Assembly (NCBI GenBank): GCA_963556255.1
Contig: OY744607.1
Span: 1,295,896 to 1,359,895 of the forward strand
Origin: Allolobophora icterica
Taxonomy: Eukaryota > Annelida > Clitellata > Crassiclitellata > Lumbricidae
DNA: 64,000 nucleotides
Reading direction: 5' to 3'
The notes under the pieces are model-generated. The model was not told where the DNA came from. It did not search any database and saw only the letters and a list, made by a program, of their open reading frames with translations. Below, piece by piece: positions 46,341-57,172 of the stretch; positions within the stretch are counted from its first letter, which is position 1; each line of letters begins with the position of its first letter. Made by a program: the position numbers and the translations under genes.

Positions 46341-47404
46341 TTGCGATTATCATTTTCTATGGAGTGAGCAGTTCAACCATTTCAAGTTGTATATGTACAG
46401 AGGAAGTCATTGATAGTTTTTAGAATGCCTTGTCGGTACAAGATCGAGGTCTGATCAGGCCTACAGCGAGTTCTTTGTACAAATCAGTGAGTGTATAGCT
46501 GTCATTAAAGAATCGAATAAAAAGGTGTGTTTCATAGAGTAGGTCTAGCATGCCAGGCTAGTATGTTTCACAAGCATAAATGTTGACCTATTTTATCATT
46601 ATAATCTAAGGCTTCTAAAGGACAAGGTAACAGTGGATTCCCACTTCTACATGCGGAGTTTGCTTCAGAAGCATTTAGTGTGTAGTGTACTTCACGTATA
46701 AGTATTTTGCTTGAATTTATTGTGTGACTTTTCTTTCTGCTCCAGCCTCAGTACCCTGTTAACCTTGCTGTCCTACTTTGACAGTGATTTGCGATTATCA
46801 TTTTCTATGGAGTGAGCAGTTCAACCATTTCAAGTTGTATATGTACAGAGGAAGTCATTGATAGTTTTTAGAATGCCTTGTCGGTACAAGATCGAGGTCT
46901 GATCAGGCCTACAGCGAGTTCTTTGTACAAATCAGTGAGTGTATAGCTGTCATTAAAGAATCGAATAAAAAGGTGTGTTTCATAGAGTAGGTCTAGCATG
47001 CCAGGCTAGTATGTTTCACAAGCATAAATGTTGACCTATTTTATCATTATAATCTAAGGCTTCTAAAGGACAAGGTAACAGTGGATTCCCACTTCTACAT
47101 GCGGAGTTTGCTTCAGAAGCATTTAGTGTGTAGTGTACTTCACGTATAAGTATTTTGCTTGAGTTTATTACAAAAGTGTGACTTTTCTTTCTGCTCCAGC
47201 CTCAGTACCCTGTTAACCTTGCTGTCCTACTTTGACAGTGATTTGCGATTATCATTTTCTATGGAGTGAGCAGTTCAACCATTTCAAGTTGTATATGAAC
47301 AGAGGAAGTCATTGATAGTTTTTAGAATGCCTTGTCGGTACAAGATCGAGGTCTGATCAGGCCTACAGCGAGTTCTTTGTACAAATCAGTGAGTGTATAG
47401 CTGT
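46341..47404. repeat. tandem duplication of ~450-bp unit (2.4 copies)
   Basis: Units start at 46341, 46789 and 47243 (TTGCGATTATCATTTTCTATG). The first two are almost identical over about 450 bp apart from a short insertion near 47169. The third stops at about 47404. Confidence 0.95.
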
Positions 47405-48821
47405 GGTTCCATTGGATTTTTTCTTACTACATCTGGGTACCTATCTATTGCCACTGGAGTAGTGACTCGTCCTAATCTTCCCAGGCTACTGTGGTTGGCC
47501 TATTGCTTGCGTATGACCTCGGCAGCAGTCATTAGCCACTCTCCTAGAAAGGGCCCTGGCACGAACTATCCCTTCCCTACTTGTTTCCTCACCTACTTCT
47601 ACTCTTTCCACTGCCCTTCCTGCATCGGATTTAACTGTTCCGCCTTGGCCTTTCAATTATTTAGTTATGTTTTTGATTCTCTTTCAATTAGCCAAGCAAA
47701 CGGGATGTTGTTGCTCCAGAAGCATGCCTTCTACTACCGATTTCACTATGTTTTTGGAAGTGAAGGCTTATAATTATAATCATTGTATGGCTATCAAATT
47801 GCAAACAGAGGCAGGTGTCCTGCAGATTATATCACACATAGGTTTCTATTTCTGAAATTTGTAACCCTCAGATAACTATTGAGTGGGTTGATGTGACGAT
47901 TGACAAGTTGGACATCACACCACCAGAGTTTTTGTCTTGGCTCTACTAGCCGTATAACTTGGCATGAGCATATTCAATAATTATCACTGTTACATAACCA
48001 ATTTTGTTGTTGTTTTTTACGCATGGACGACAATCCTTCTACGTAACGCTGTGAGAACTCAACGGCACGAGTTGTCCAATGGCTTCTTCGCAAAGCCTTG
48101 ACTGCTGTTCAGTCATGATTATAGTGTCAACTCGTCTTGTTTTATTCACTGCGCAACAGTCTGCGCTGGAAGTGTTTAGCATAGTGAATAATTGCTTAAA
48201 TTCGTTTAAACTCCGTTGTTATAATCTCTAGGCGTTACGTAGTTGTAATTTGTCTCCATTTTCTGTTTTGAGTGTGTCATTGTTTTAGAGTATTTTGTTT
48301 GCTATTAATGAGTGTACTTACATGTTTCTTAGATGTTAGTTACGACTGTTATGCAATGTTTAACTGTGTTGGACTCTCATAGGCTACTAGTAATGCGATA
48401 GTCTGCCTTTCATACTTTGACTCTTCGCAAACGAATTTTGTCGATTATTTTTTTAGGCGAGTGTCTACACTTTAGTCTGTGATGTTATCTGAGTGTGTTG
48501 TAACGTTGTGCTTCCATGCGAATGTTAGTGCAAGATTTGTTGCATATTGTTAGTTCTTTGCATTGCTGGTATGTCTGCTGCCAGGTTATCATGAAATAAA
48601 GTAATTTATATATATATACATATATATATGGATGTTTTTGTTTATCATGCTACATATTTGCAAGATTCTTATTACTATGTCACACCCATGATGCTTAGCT
48701 TACTGACTTATAGTTGAAAATTATATTCATAAGAATGTCTAGAAGCATAGCACATATAGGCCCTAATAAGAAAATATTTAGTTAGAAACTACGCCATTCC
48801 CCTTATATTTAGTTGTGTTCA
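47405..48821. other. no gene recognised
   Basis: The plus-strand frame at 47393-47773 starts inside the tandem unit and resembles no family. ATGAAATAAAGTAATTTATA near 48590 could be a polyadenylation region. Confidence 0.4.
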
Positions 48822-49760
48822 AAGTTTGGCTAAAGTTTTAAAACATGTCCTGCAATGTCTGTTTACAGACATTAATTTGAAGAAAATTGGTTAGGAATTT
48901 TATTTGGTAAATTATTAGACCTAAAGAACGGTGCAGATTTAATCACCTATAGCATACAATCCATGAAGAAAGTTGGAAACTATTCAGTCAATAAAGCTAT
49001 TCAACAGCAGGCCCTTAGCCAGAGGGGTGTCCAGCCGTCCTTCGGACGCCTGAAAATCATTTTGGACGGCCATAAATTGTGCATGGACGCTATGTCCTAA
49101 ATGTGATATAATGTGTATAATCCATTCCCCTTCATCTGTGTAACGATGTTCCTTTTCCCACACAAGATACACATGTAATTAAGTGCCAATTAAATGAGGT
49201 TGCTCATGGTAATTGGTAACTGATTTGACTATATAAATACATTGACCTTCAGAATAATAATAGGGGCTTGGATTGATAACAAGTAAAGGGACACATGATC
49301 AATGTCTGTTCCCAAGGCTATAATAATCAAATAAGGGAATGAAAAGTTACAACCTGAAGTTAATAGATTGTTGTTTATATCATTGTATGTAAAACAAAAC
49401 TGTTACAATTGTGATTAAAGCCCAAGGGGCATTCAGTGTAGGGACATTGCAGACTTGTGCAGTTGGACTCGTAAGGTCGCGGCATCGGATGGTCGCGACT
49501 TCGAATGCTTTTGGACGCCCTACTCTTTATTTCTGGCTAAGGGCATGTTCAACATACATTAAAATAGTCTTACCATAGTCAGAGGAAGATGGCAGAAGCT
49601 GCACATCAAAGTTATAACAAACTGATCCATCAGATTCGTCATCAGTCTCTGAGTCATCTACCTGTGCAAGCAGAATGAACACATTCGCATTACAAGAAAC
49701 ACCGGTACAAAGACATGTCACATGCTTTTGTCTTATTGCAGACTTCTGACTATCAGACAC
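48822..49760 (-). repeat. exon-module repeat split by a hAT MITE
   Basis: Second copy of the 44520 module. The minus-strand exon-like segment 49654-49562 is open here: acceptor TTGCACAG, VDDSETDDESDGSVCYNF, FDVQLLPSSSDYG, donor TATG/GTAAGA. Confidence 0.65.
49008..49547. mobile_element. 540-bp hAT MITE
   Basis: Ends CAGGCCCTTAGCCAGAG and, reversed, CATGCCCTTAGCCAGAA. Flanks TTCAACAG (49000-49007) and TTCAACAT (49548-49555) match at 7 of 8. Subterminal TTGGACG(G/C)C motifs. Confidence 0.88.
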
Positions 49761-49808
49761 AAGTTTCAAAAACCATATAAATTCAATTAGCAGTTAGTAA
49801 GAAAGTTC

Positions 49809-49999
49809 TTAGATACACATAAACAACCATGTCAGCATAGTCCTGAAAAGTCGTACAAACTTCGGGTCTCGGCATCTGTACTTCAGCAGCCCATCATAAA
49901 TTACTTCAACATCAGGAACAGATTTCACTGCCACAGTAATTACACTTTTGCACAAACAATCCAGAAGGTCTGATTTTGACCTCGATGCAAGGATCCTTT
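49809..49999 (-). CDS. candidate exon of an unrecognised gene (62 residues to stop)
   Basis: After a good acceptor (CCTTTCCTTTCTCAG) a frame encodes RILASRSKSDLLDCLCKSV, then PDVEVIYDGLLKYRCRDPKF and reaches TAA. The composition looks like a folded protein and no other frame is open. A donor-like GTACGA after DPKF would join phase 0 to the acidic segment at 49654. Family unknown. Confidence 0.35.
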
Positions 50000-50519
50000 C
50001 TGAGAAAGGAAAGGATACTGTTGATTCTCTAGTTGAAAAAACTTATTAAGAACACCATTACATTACTGACATGCAACAAACATGTGCTGTTTTTTAATTG
50101 ATCTAGTTTCAAAATATTGTGACTGCATTTATTTGCTCGTTTGAAAAGAATTAGTGGAAATTTATTGTGTAAAAGAGGGGCGAATACTGGTTTTGTCTTT
50201 TTAAATAGTCTTTCATCAACATATTAGCAATTCCTACTTGTAATAAAGCTATTAAGACTGTTATTTGGCATACATAATAAGTAACACAACACCTCACTAT
50301 GGTGCAAGTTTTAACCATTTACATACTATAAACTGGCAAAATAGCTACACTTGAAAAAAATGCATAAAAAATATGCAACAGAAAACTTGAATATCGGTTA
50401 ATGACCATAGTCCAAGCATTGTCTCTGCGTCACAAACCTTGATGCTTCCAAATTGTTATTACTAAAAATACACACTAGGACTATTAGCTAAAAGAAATGT
50501 AGTTATTAGAGAGAATAAC

Positions 50520-50610
50520 TGCCCTGTCACTTTTCACGACTATGTGTACCCCTTCTACTTTGTTTTCCTCGCGAACTCTTCCCAATGCTTTAACAATAGG
50601 TGTGTCGTGA
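50520..50610 (-). CDS. candidate exon (short)
   Basis: After TTGATTACAG the frame HDTPIVKALGRVREENKVEG, then VHIVVKSDR, is open. Its acceptor context is shared with 44519. The donor is unclear. It may belong with 49809-49999 and 44335-44519 to one minus-strand gene or pseudogene. Confidence 0.3.
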
Positions 50611-51830
50611 GCTGTAATCAATAAAACAATATAATTTAATCCTAAATCAAAAAAAAATCTTTATTCAGTAATAGCAACACAAATTTATACTTTGCAATGC
50701 CTCAGTTTAGTTAAAGTATTAAAACATGGTCTGCAACTCATGTTTACAAACATTAATCCTAAGAAACTGTTAGAAATTGTATTTCATGAATTATTATACC
50801 TAAAGAATGACGCAAAATTTAACCATCTTGAAAATTGTAGTGTGACACCGATGAAGGACAAGGGTTCGGGTTCCAGATGACCACAAGTTCCTAGAGGGCA
50901 TGTTGTTGTGAAGAAGGTCGGACAGATATGAGGGAGTATTTGCAGTTATAGGTGATGATGGAAATTTTTTAGATGATCCTTTTCTTGACAGGTAGCCAGT
51001 GGAGGGATTTGAGGAGTGGCTTACTGCTGGCACAATATGGGGAGTTGCATACGACACGAGCGAGGTTGTTTTGAATAGATGTTAGACTTTTTATGATGTC
51101 TCGTAGAGAAGACTGTTGCAGTAGTCAAGGCGAGAGTTGACTATCCCGTAGGCGAGGGTTTTTGCGAGGTTTTTTGTAAGAAAAGGTCGAATGTGTCTGA
51201 GATCCCGGATATGGAATTTGGTAGAGCGGATGATTTCTGAAACTTGGAAATCGATTGATATCGTTGAGTCAAGTTTCACGCCTAGGACGATGTTTGGTAA
51301 TTTGTGATATGGTTCCAAAAACTATGGCTTCTGTCTTGGAATGGTTTAGAAGGAGACTGATTTCCAGGAACAGACTGTTTACGGCATCTGCACAGCGGGT
51401 CATGTTTGTTTACAAATATTAATTTGAAGAAAATTTGTTACGAATTTTACTTTGTAAATTATTAGACCTAAAGAACGGTGCAAATTTAATCACCTGTAGC
51501 ATAGGCCTACAATTCATTAAGAAAAGTGAAAACTGTTCACTGTTCAGTCAATAAAGCAATTCAACAGACAATAAAATAATCTTACCCATAGTCACAGGAA
51601 GATGGCAGAAGCTGCACAATGCACGTCAAAGTTAACACAAATCGATCCTTCAGATTCGTCATCAGTCTCTTCAATCCGTTCCTGAGTCATCTCCCTGTGC
51701 AAGCAGAATGAACACATTCGCATTACAATAAAGACCGGTACAAAACATGTCAAATTAATATTCTTAATAGCTGAAATTACAACTATTCGGCACCATTATT
51801 TTCTGTATTTTCTGACAGTATGTAAGATCA
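50608..51830 (-). repeat. exon-module repeat split by a LINE fragment
   Basis: Third copy of the module (50608-50837 and ~51400-51830). The acidic exon-like segment near 51690-51590 (EMTQERIEETDDESEG) is frameshifted by a 7-bp insertion. Confidence 0.65.
50838..51400 (-). mobile_element. LINE reverse-transcriptase C-terminal fragment
   Basis: The minus-strand frame contains LPNIVLGVKLDSTISIDFQ, RHIRPFLTKNLAKTLAYG and NSRLDYCNSLLY, standard CR1/jockey-type motifs. Inserted into the exon-module repeat. Confidence 0.75.
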
Positions 51831-51922
51831 GGTATATGCCATACAACCGCTGTTAAAACTGAGGCTTCCTGTAATTAATGAATGTTCATCCAATCAATTA
51901 TAAGCCAACTTGTATTCCAAAA

Positions 51923-52106
51923 GGGCGAACATGTACAATCGGGGTGCCTACGTACTATCTGGATGGATGTCTTTGCATCGTGAGGGTCGGTTAGGGTTAG
52001 TGTAGCCTATGTATTTGTGCGATTAAAAAAGGCTATACCTGCGAGTGGAAGCTGGATTTTAAAATTCAGGGCTAGGGTTAGGCACCCCGATTGTACATGA
52101 TCGCCC
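51923..52106. mobile_element. 184-bp MITE
   Basis: Ends GGGCGAACATGTACAATCGG and, reversed, GGGCGATCATGTACAATCGG (26-bp inverted repeats with one mismatch). Same family as the inner element at 38725-38949. Confidence 0.9.
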
Positions 52107-52339
52107 TCCAACTGCAACAATGTACACGTAGCTTCAAAAGATTGTGAGAATCACAACGTTCATTTAATCACACGCTTACCTTGGAATCGATTAAGTATTC
52201 TCGTTTTACATCCGCGAGATAGTCGTCTTTCACGCTATGTCTCTTGCGTCGTTGAGTAACTGATCAATTTTGCGCTCCTTTCGTCGTACTTGCTCAATTC
52301 ACGATTCGACCAGACCTTGACCTTCCCAACATATTATTA

Positions 52340-52590
52340 TTATTAAGGAGCTTTTATATAGCGCCCCTTCAGGTTATCTACTCAGGAGCGCTCCTAGTCC
52401 AACCACGGCTAAAGAGAGTTCAGTAGTTTTCAGGTTTGCAAGAAACAAGGTAGAGTCATAGGGACCAGGCGAAGTGCAACAGGAAGGCCGTTCCAGGTTG
52501 CGGGACCAGCGACCGAAAAAGAACGGCGCTGCATAATGGCTGTCCGCGTACGGGGAACCAATAGCTTGATGGCGTCCCTCGAGTCGACTC
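52340..52590 (-). mobile_element. LINE 3' end
   Basis: Reverse orientation, tail GGCGCTATATAAAAGCTCC and C-terminal frame remnants (WSRNLERPSCC). Same family as 3853, 43374 and 62216. Confidence 0.55.
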
Positions 52591-53895
52591 TAAATGCTAC
52601 CCCTTGAAAACTGTCAAAATCATATTTAGGGTATTGTTTTACCCAAGGTTAATTAAAACTCTAGTTTTTATAGAAAATTAATTGCAAGGGCTTTTTGGTA
52701 CCTATAATGTTTTAAAGACATTTTAACGCTTGAATTTCATGAAAACGAAATTTCCGTATGAGTCTAAATTCGCAGCTTTTGACTTGTTGCATCTAAATTA
52801 TCGCGTGCAACACACGCCTAGTTTTTCTCGGGTCACGTTTATTTAACAGAAATAAGCATTTATACGCAGAAATAAGCATTTTTATAAAACGCCTCTCGCA
52901 CGTTAACGTAGCTTGCAAAAACAAGCCCAAACTTAGCCCAACTATGCCCGTTTCTAAAGTGTTTTTAATATTTTCTGAAGAAATATTCAACTTGCACAAT
53001 ATCAGATCATCTTCTATGTTAGCCCCTCTACAAATTCTATTAAAATATCTTGTAGAACCTAAAGGCACAATAATATGGATTTTAACGTTAAGTGGCTGGA
53101 CTATTAGGCCTAGGTTTGTGACCAGATCCAAAAATCGAATATACCTCTGCTGGAATCGCTATTAAATGCAGTACTGGCAAAGTTATGAACGCAAGATAAC
53201 GTGTTCTAGGCGCTAAAATGTGTATATAATGGAAGGATTTCTGCTTATGTTCACTTATAATCGAGTCTGTAATTCCAATATGCCTTATAAATCCGGTTTA
53301 AAATATTTTTTTCTAATATACCTCGATCTGTAATGTAATGCTCACTTTTCAATGAAGACCCCCTAAAAATGCGAGAAAACTAGATTTTCAGAAGTAAAAT
53401 TAGGTTTTTATTGGAAAGAATTGTAAATATTTTTACTATCACTAATCATTGTAGTGAAACTTGTACTAATAACCGAAATAAACATTTTCTGCGATTTCGA
53501 ATTTTCATTACTTCGATCAACGACGTTTCTATAACCTACACTTCATTTTTTGGTCAAAATGAACTTTTTGTGCAACATGGGTGGTGGTTAACTTTTCAAT
53601 CAATACTGTACCTGTGGGGATAATAAGGATGCCTCAAACTGTAAAAGATCTAGAGTTACCACGCATTTTTAGCAAGTTATAGGCGAAACTTTCAGGAGGG
53701 ATGCAAGTGGTTCAACATTCACTTTGTGACACATTTTCACAGTTTTCCCGTTATTTTCTAATAAAAGCATCATACATGGTAGAAAGTACTAGATATGTGT
53801 TATACTTTATAGTAGTCACTTACTTTAAAATTGTGACACTACATGTGATATTTATGCAGATTAGCTTTTTCTCACTCGAACATACCTCGGTTAAA
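52591..53895. other. AT-rich stretch, nothing recognised
   Basis: The minus frame at 52793-53131 and the plus frame at 53411-53623 are open but have no family resemblance or splice context. Confidence 0.45.
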
Positions 53896-53898
53896 GGC

Positions 53899-54545
<647 letters not shown>

Positions 54546-54969
54546 TGTCGCCTAATGCTGTCCGCTGAAGCATAGAAAATTCATGAAAAAATTCTGTAAA
54601 CCTTTTGTAAACAGTTCAGGATGTTGTGAACTGATTTTCACTCAACGAGGAGGTCGAGCAGTTTTCGCTTCAAATGACGGCGTTCGTCACGGCTCAGTAA
54701 ACCTGTGGCCCTACTTCTCGTGATTAAATCAGCATGTTGTTGACATTCTGACAGAAAGACAGATAGATAAGCAGGCAGACAGACGGACAGAAAGACAGAT
54801 AGATACTGACGGAGAGGGTGTGAGAGAGAAACTGGACAGGAGGGAGACATTCAGAGGGTGAGATAGACGCAGAGAAAAATGGAGGGAGGGAGTGAGAGAG
54901 AGAGGAAAGAAGCGAGGATGGACACAGACAGTTAATGATCGCTTCGAATGTGTAGAGAAGAAGAATAAG
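54546..54969. other. no gene recognised
   Basis: Partly CAGA/GGGA-rich. No supported exon. Confidence 0.5.
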
Positions 54970-55245
54970 AGCAGTCCCTTAAGCTAGCCCTGAGTTAGCC
55001 ATGGGTATGAAATGTTAGCGACTTCGTTTTCTTAGCCTCGGCATATGATGGTGGGTGGCCAGTTATCTCCTTCTCCGATTCATCTTCCCACCGACAGTGT
55101 ACGGTCAGTGTACTCGTTATAGCTGAGTTGGCACACGCGTAGCAGATATCTCGAACCAAATTTCTGCCCTGGGCTGGATTTGAACCCCCAACCTCTCGAT
55201 TGACAGTCCAACACACTAACCACTACACTATCGAGCACCCCCAAA
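54970..55245 (-). mobile_element. SINE-B
   Basis: Reverse orientation, complete from AGCAGTCCCTTAAGCTAGCC to ACTATCGAGCACCCC. Confidence 0.88.
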
Positions 55246-55520
55246 TTCCCCCCCGCCCTCCCCCCCCAATCCACTGAATAAGCCAGGTCGAAATCGGACA
55301 GATCGGAAAAAACAGGAACTAGGTTTCGGTTTAAGAGCGATTTGAAACAGTCGAGTCTTATGTTCCTGAATGATATTAAAGAGATGACTGATCGAATTGA
55401 ATTTGGCAGCGAATACCAAAGCTTTGGACCTCCTACCGAAATTCCCGACAGCCCACACTGTTGGGGTGGGGGCATTTCAAGAACAGCACCTACTGTATTG
55501 ACATGAGGGGTGAGCAATGC
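55246..55520 (-). mobile_element. LINE reverse-transcriptase C-terminus (third family)
   Basis: Frame GISVGGPKLWYSLPNSIRSV, then SLISFRNIRLDCFKSLLNRN, a standard non-LTR ORF2 end. The SINE-B lies directly at its 3' end. Confidence 0.75.
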
Positions 55521-55846
55521 TCACTGAGCATGATACATCGACAGAAGAAAGCGGACTGAACTACGACTCAGCAATTGTTTAAAAAGTGTTCGCGCATATT
55601 TTAATGAACAAGACGTCGATTGAAATGGTAATTGAGCCTCTTAGTTCAGGCTCTGGTTTCAAAAAATTCAGCTGCGTTAAAGAATTTGTAAGATTATAAT
55701 ATGTTAATCATCCGTCACTTCCAACCAATTTGTTTTGTTTTCAAATATGTGATCCATATGAGAAAGAAGTCCGGTCCCTTCCAGATCTACCCTTTGAATC
55801 CTTTAAACATATTTGTAGACTGCAAATGAAAATGAATGAACGACGG

Positions 55847-56076
<230 letters not shown>

Positions 56077-56479
56077 CTGGAAAATCCCATGAGAACATAT
56101 TATTTGATGACACGGAAGTAACAAGCATTCCTCTGATATCGCGTCACACAACCGCGAATAAGACTTAGTACGCAGTCATTGACCTTAATCTTTGCATACA
56201 ATGCGACTATGCAAATGAAATATGACGCTCATATTATATCGGTATTTATCTCACGCCATGTAGGCATGCCTAGTACGTCTTCGTCACGGAGACTTCTCCG
56301 GTCTAATAAGCTTCAGCCTGATTTTTTGTAAATAAACAGCGGTTCGATTCAGTTAATGCTTTTCAGAAAACAGCATCGCTATTATAGACGCAATCACTTT
56401 TGTTTTCTACTTAATGTAGACACTTTAGCTGCGATAAATTAAGACTTGTCCAACTGTTACAAGGTTCAGTGAACTTAAG

Positions 56480-56690
56480 CCAAAGTGAATCAGGCGAGGT
56501 AAGGTAAGAGTCAGGTAAGATTCAAGTAAGAGTTAGGTAAGAGCCAGATAAGAGCCAGATAAGAGCCAGATAAGAGTCAGGTAAGAATCAGGTAAAAGTC
56601 AGGTAATAGTCAGGTAATAGTCAGGTAATAGTCGGTAAGGTAAGGTGTGGTAAGCTAAGATAAAGCGAGTTAAGGTAAGAACGGTAAGGC
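56480..56690 (+). repeat. 11-bp repeat AGTCAGGTAAG
   Basis: About sixteen units of 10-12 bp carrying CAGGTAAG or CAGATAAG, ending in GGTAAGGTAAGG. Confidence 0.85.
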
Positions 56691-56745
56691 AAAGCATGGC
56701 AGAGGAATGGCAAGACATCAAGGGAACGTGATCAATCATTACCTT

Positions 56746-56860
56746 AAGTAAGTAAGTAAGTAAGTATATTCTTTATTAAACCAGTTGCCAAACAGCATTC
56801 TGGTGAACAACGTCTGTTAAATAGATCTCCTAAAGTAAATAAACAAACATACATCCGTAT
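56746..56860 (+). mobile_element. repeat with (TAAG)n head
   Basis: TAAGTAAG then TATATTCTTTATTAAACCAG and TCTGGTGAACAACG, related to 30426-30515. Confidence 0.55.
56772..56777 (-). terminator. possible polyadenylation signal of ZIP copy 2
   Basis: TTTATT on the plus strand is AATAAA in the gene's sense, 149 bp past the stop. It lies within a dispersed repeat. Confidence 0.4.
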
Positions 56861-56925
56861 ATATACACATCGCACAAAGGTCAAAGGTCATGGTCAGAGG
56901 TGATTAATGGAGCGGGGTTCAGAGG

Positions 56926-57060
56926 TCAGGTGATGACGATATCGTCTTCGAAGATAGCGATGAGCAGAAGAGCCAGGTAGCCGAGGAAAATGCCGGCGTT
57001 TGACAGAATTGCGACGTGAAGTCGAGAATAGACTTTATAAAACTCGACCAACTCCGGTAT
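56926..57060 (-). CDS. SLC39A4/12-like: ZIP copy 2 terminal exon (TM8)
   Basis: 45 codons with [22 protein letters not shown] ... [14 protein letters not shown], acidic tail as in copy 1. Confidence 0.93.
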   Translation of the reverse strand: MPELVEFYKVYSRLHVAILSNAGIFLGYLALLLIAIFEDDIVIT

Positions 57061-57107
57061 CTGAAAATATACAATGCAACAGAATAGAATACAAATGCCA
57101 TGCAATA

Positions 57108-57172
<65 letters not shown>

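Noticed and set aside
47393..47773. 126-residue plus-strand frame
   Set aside because: It starts inside a tandem-duplicated unit, has no splice or promoter context, and its composition resembles translated noncoding DNA.
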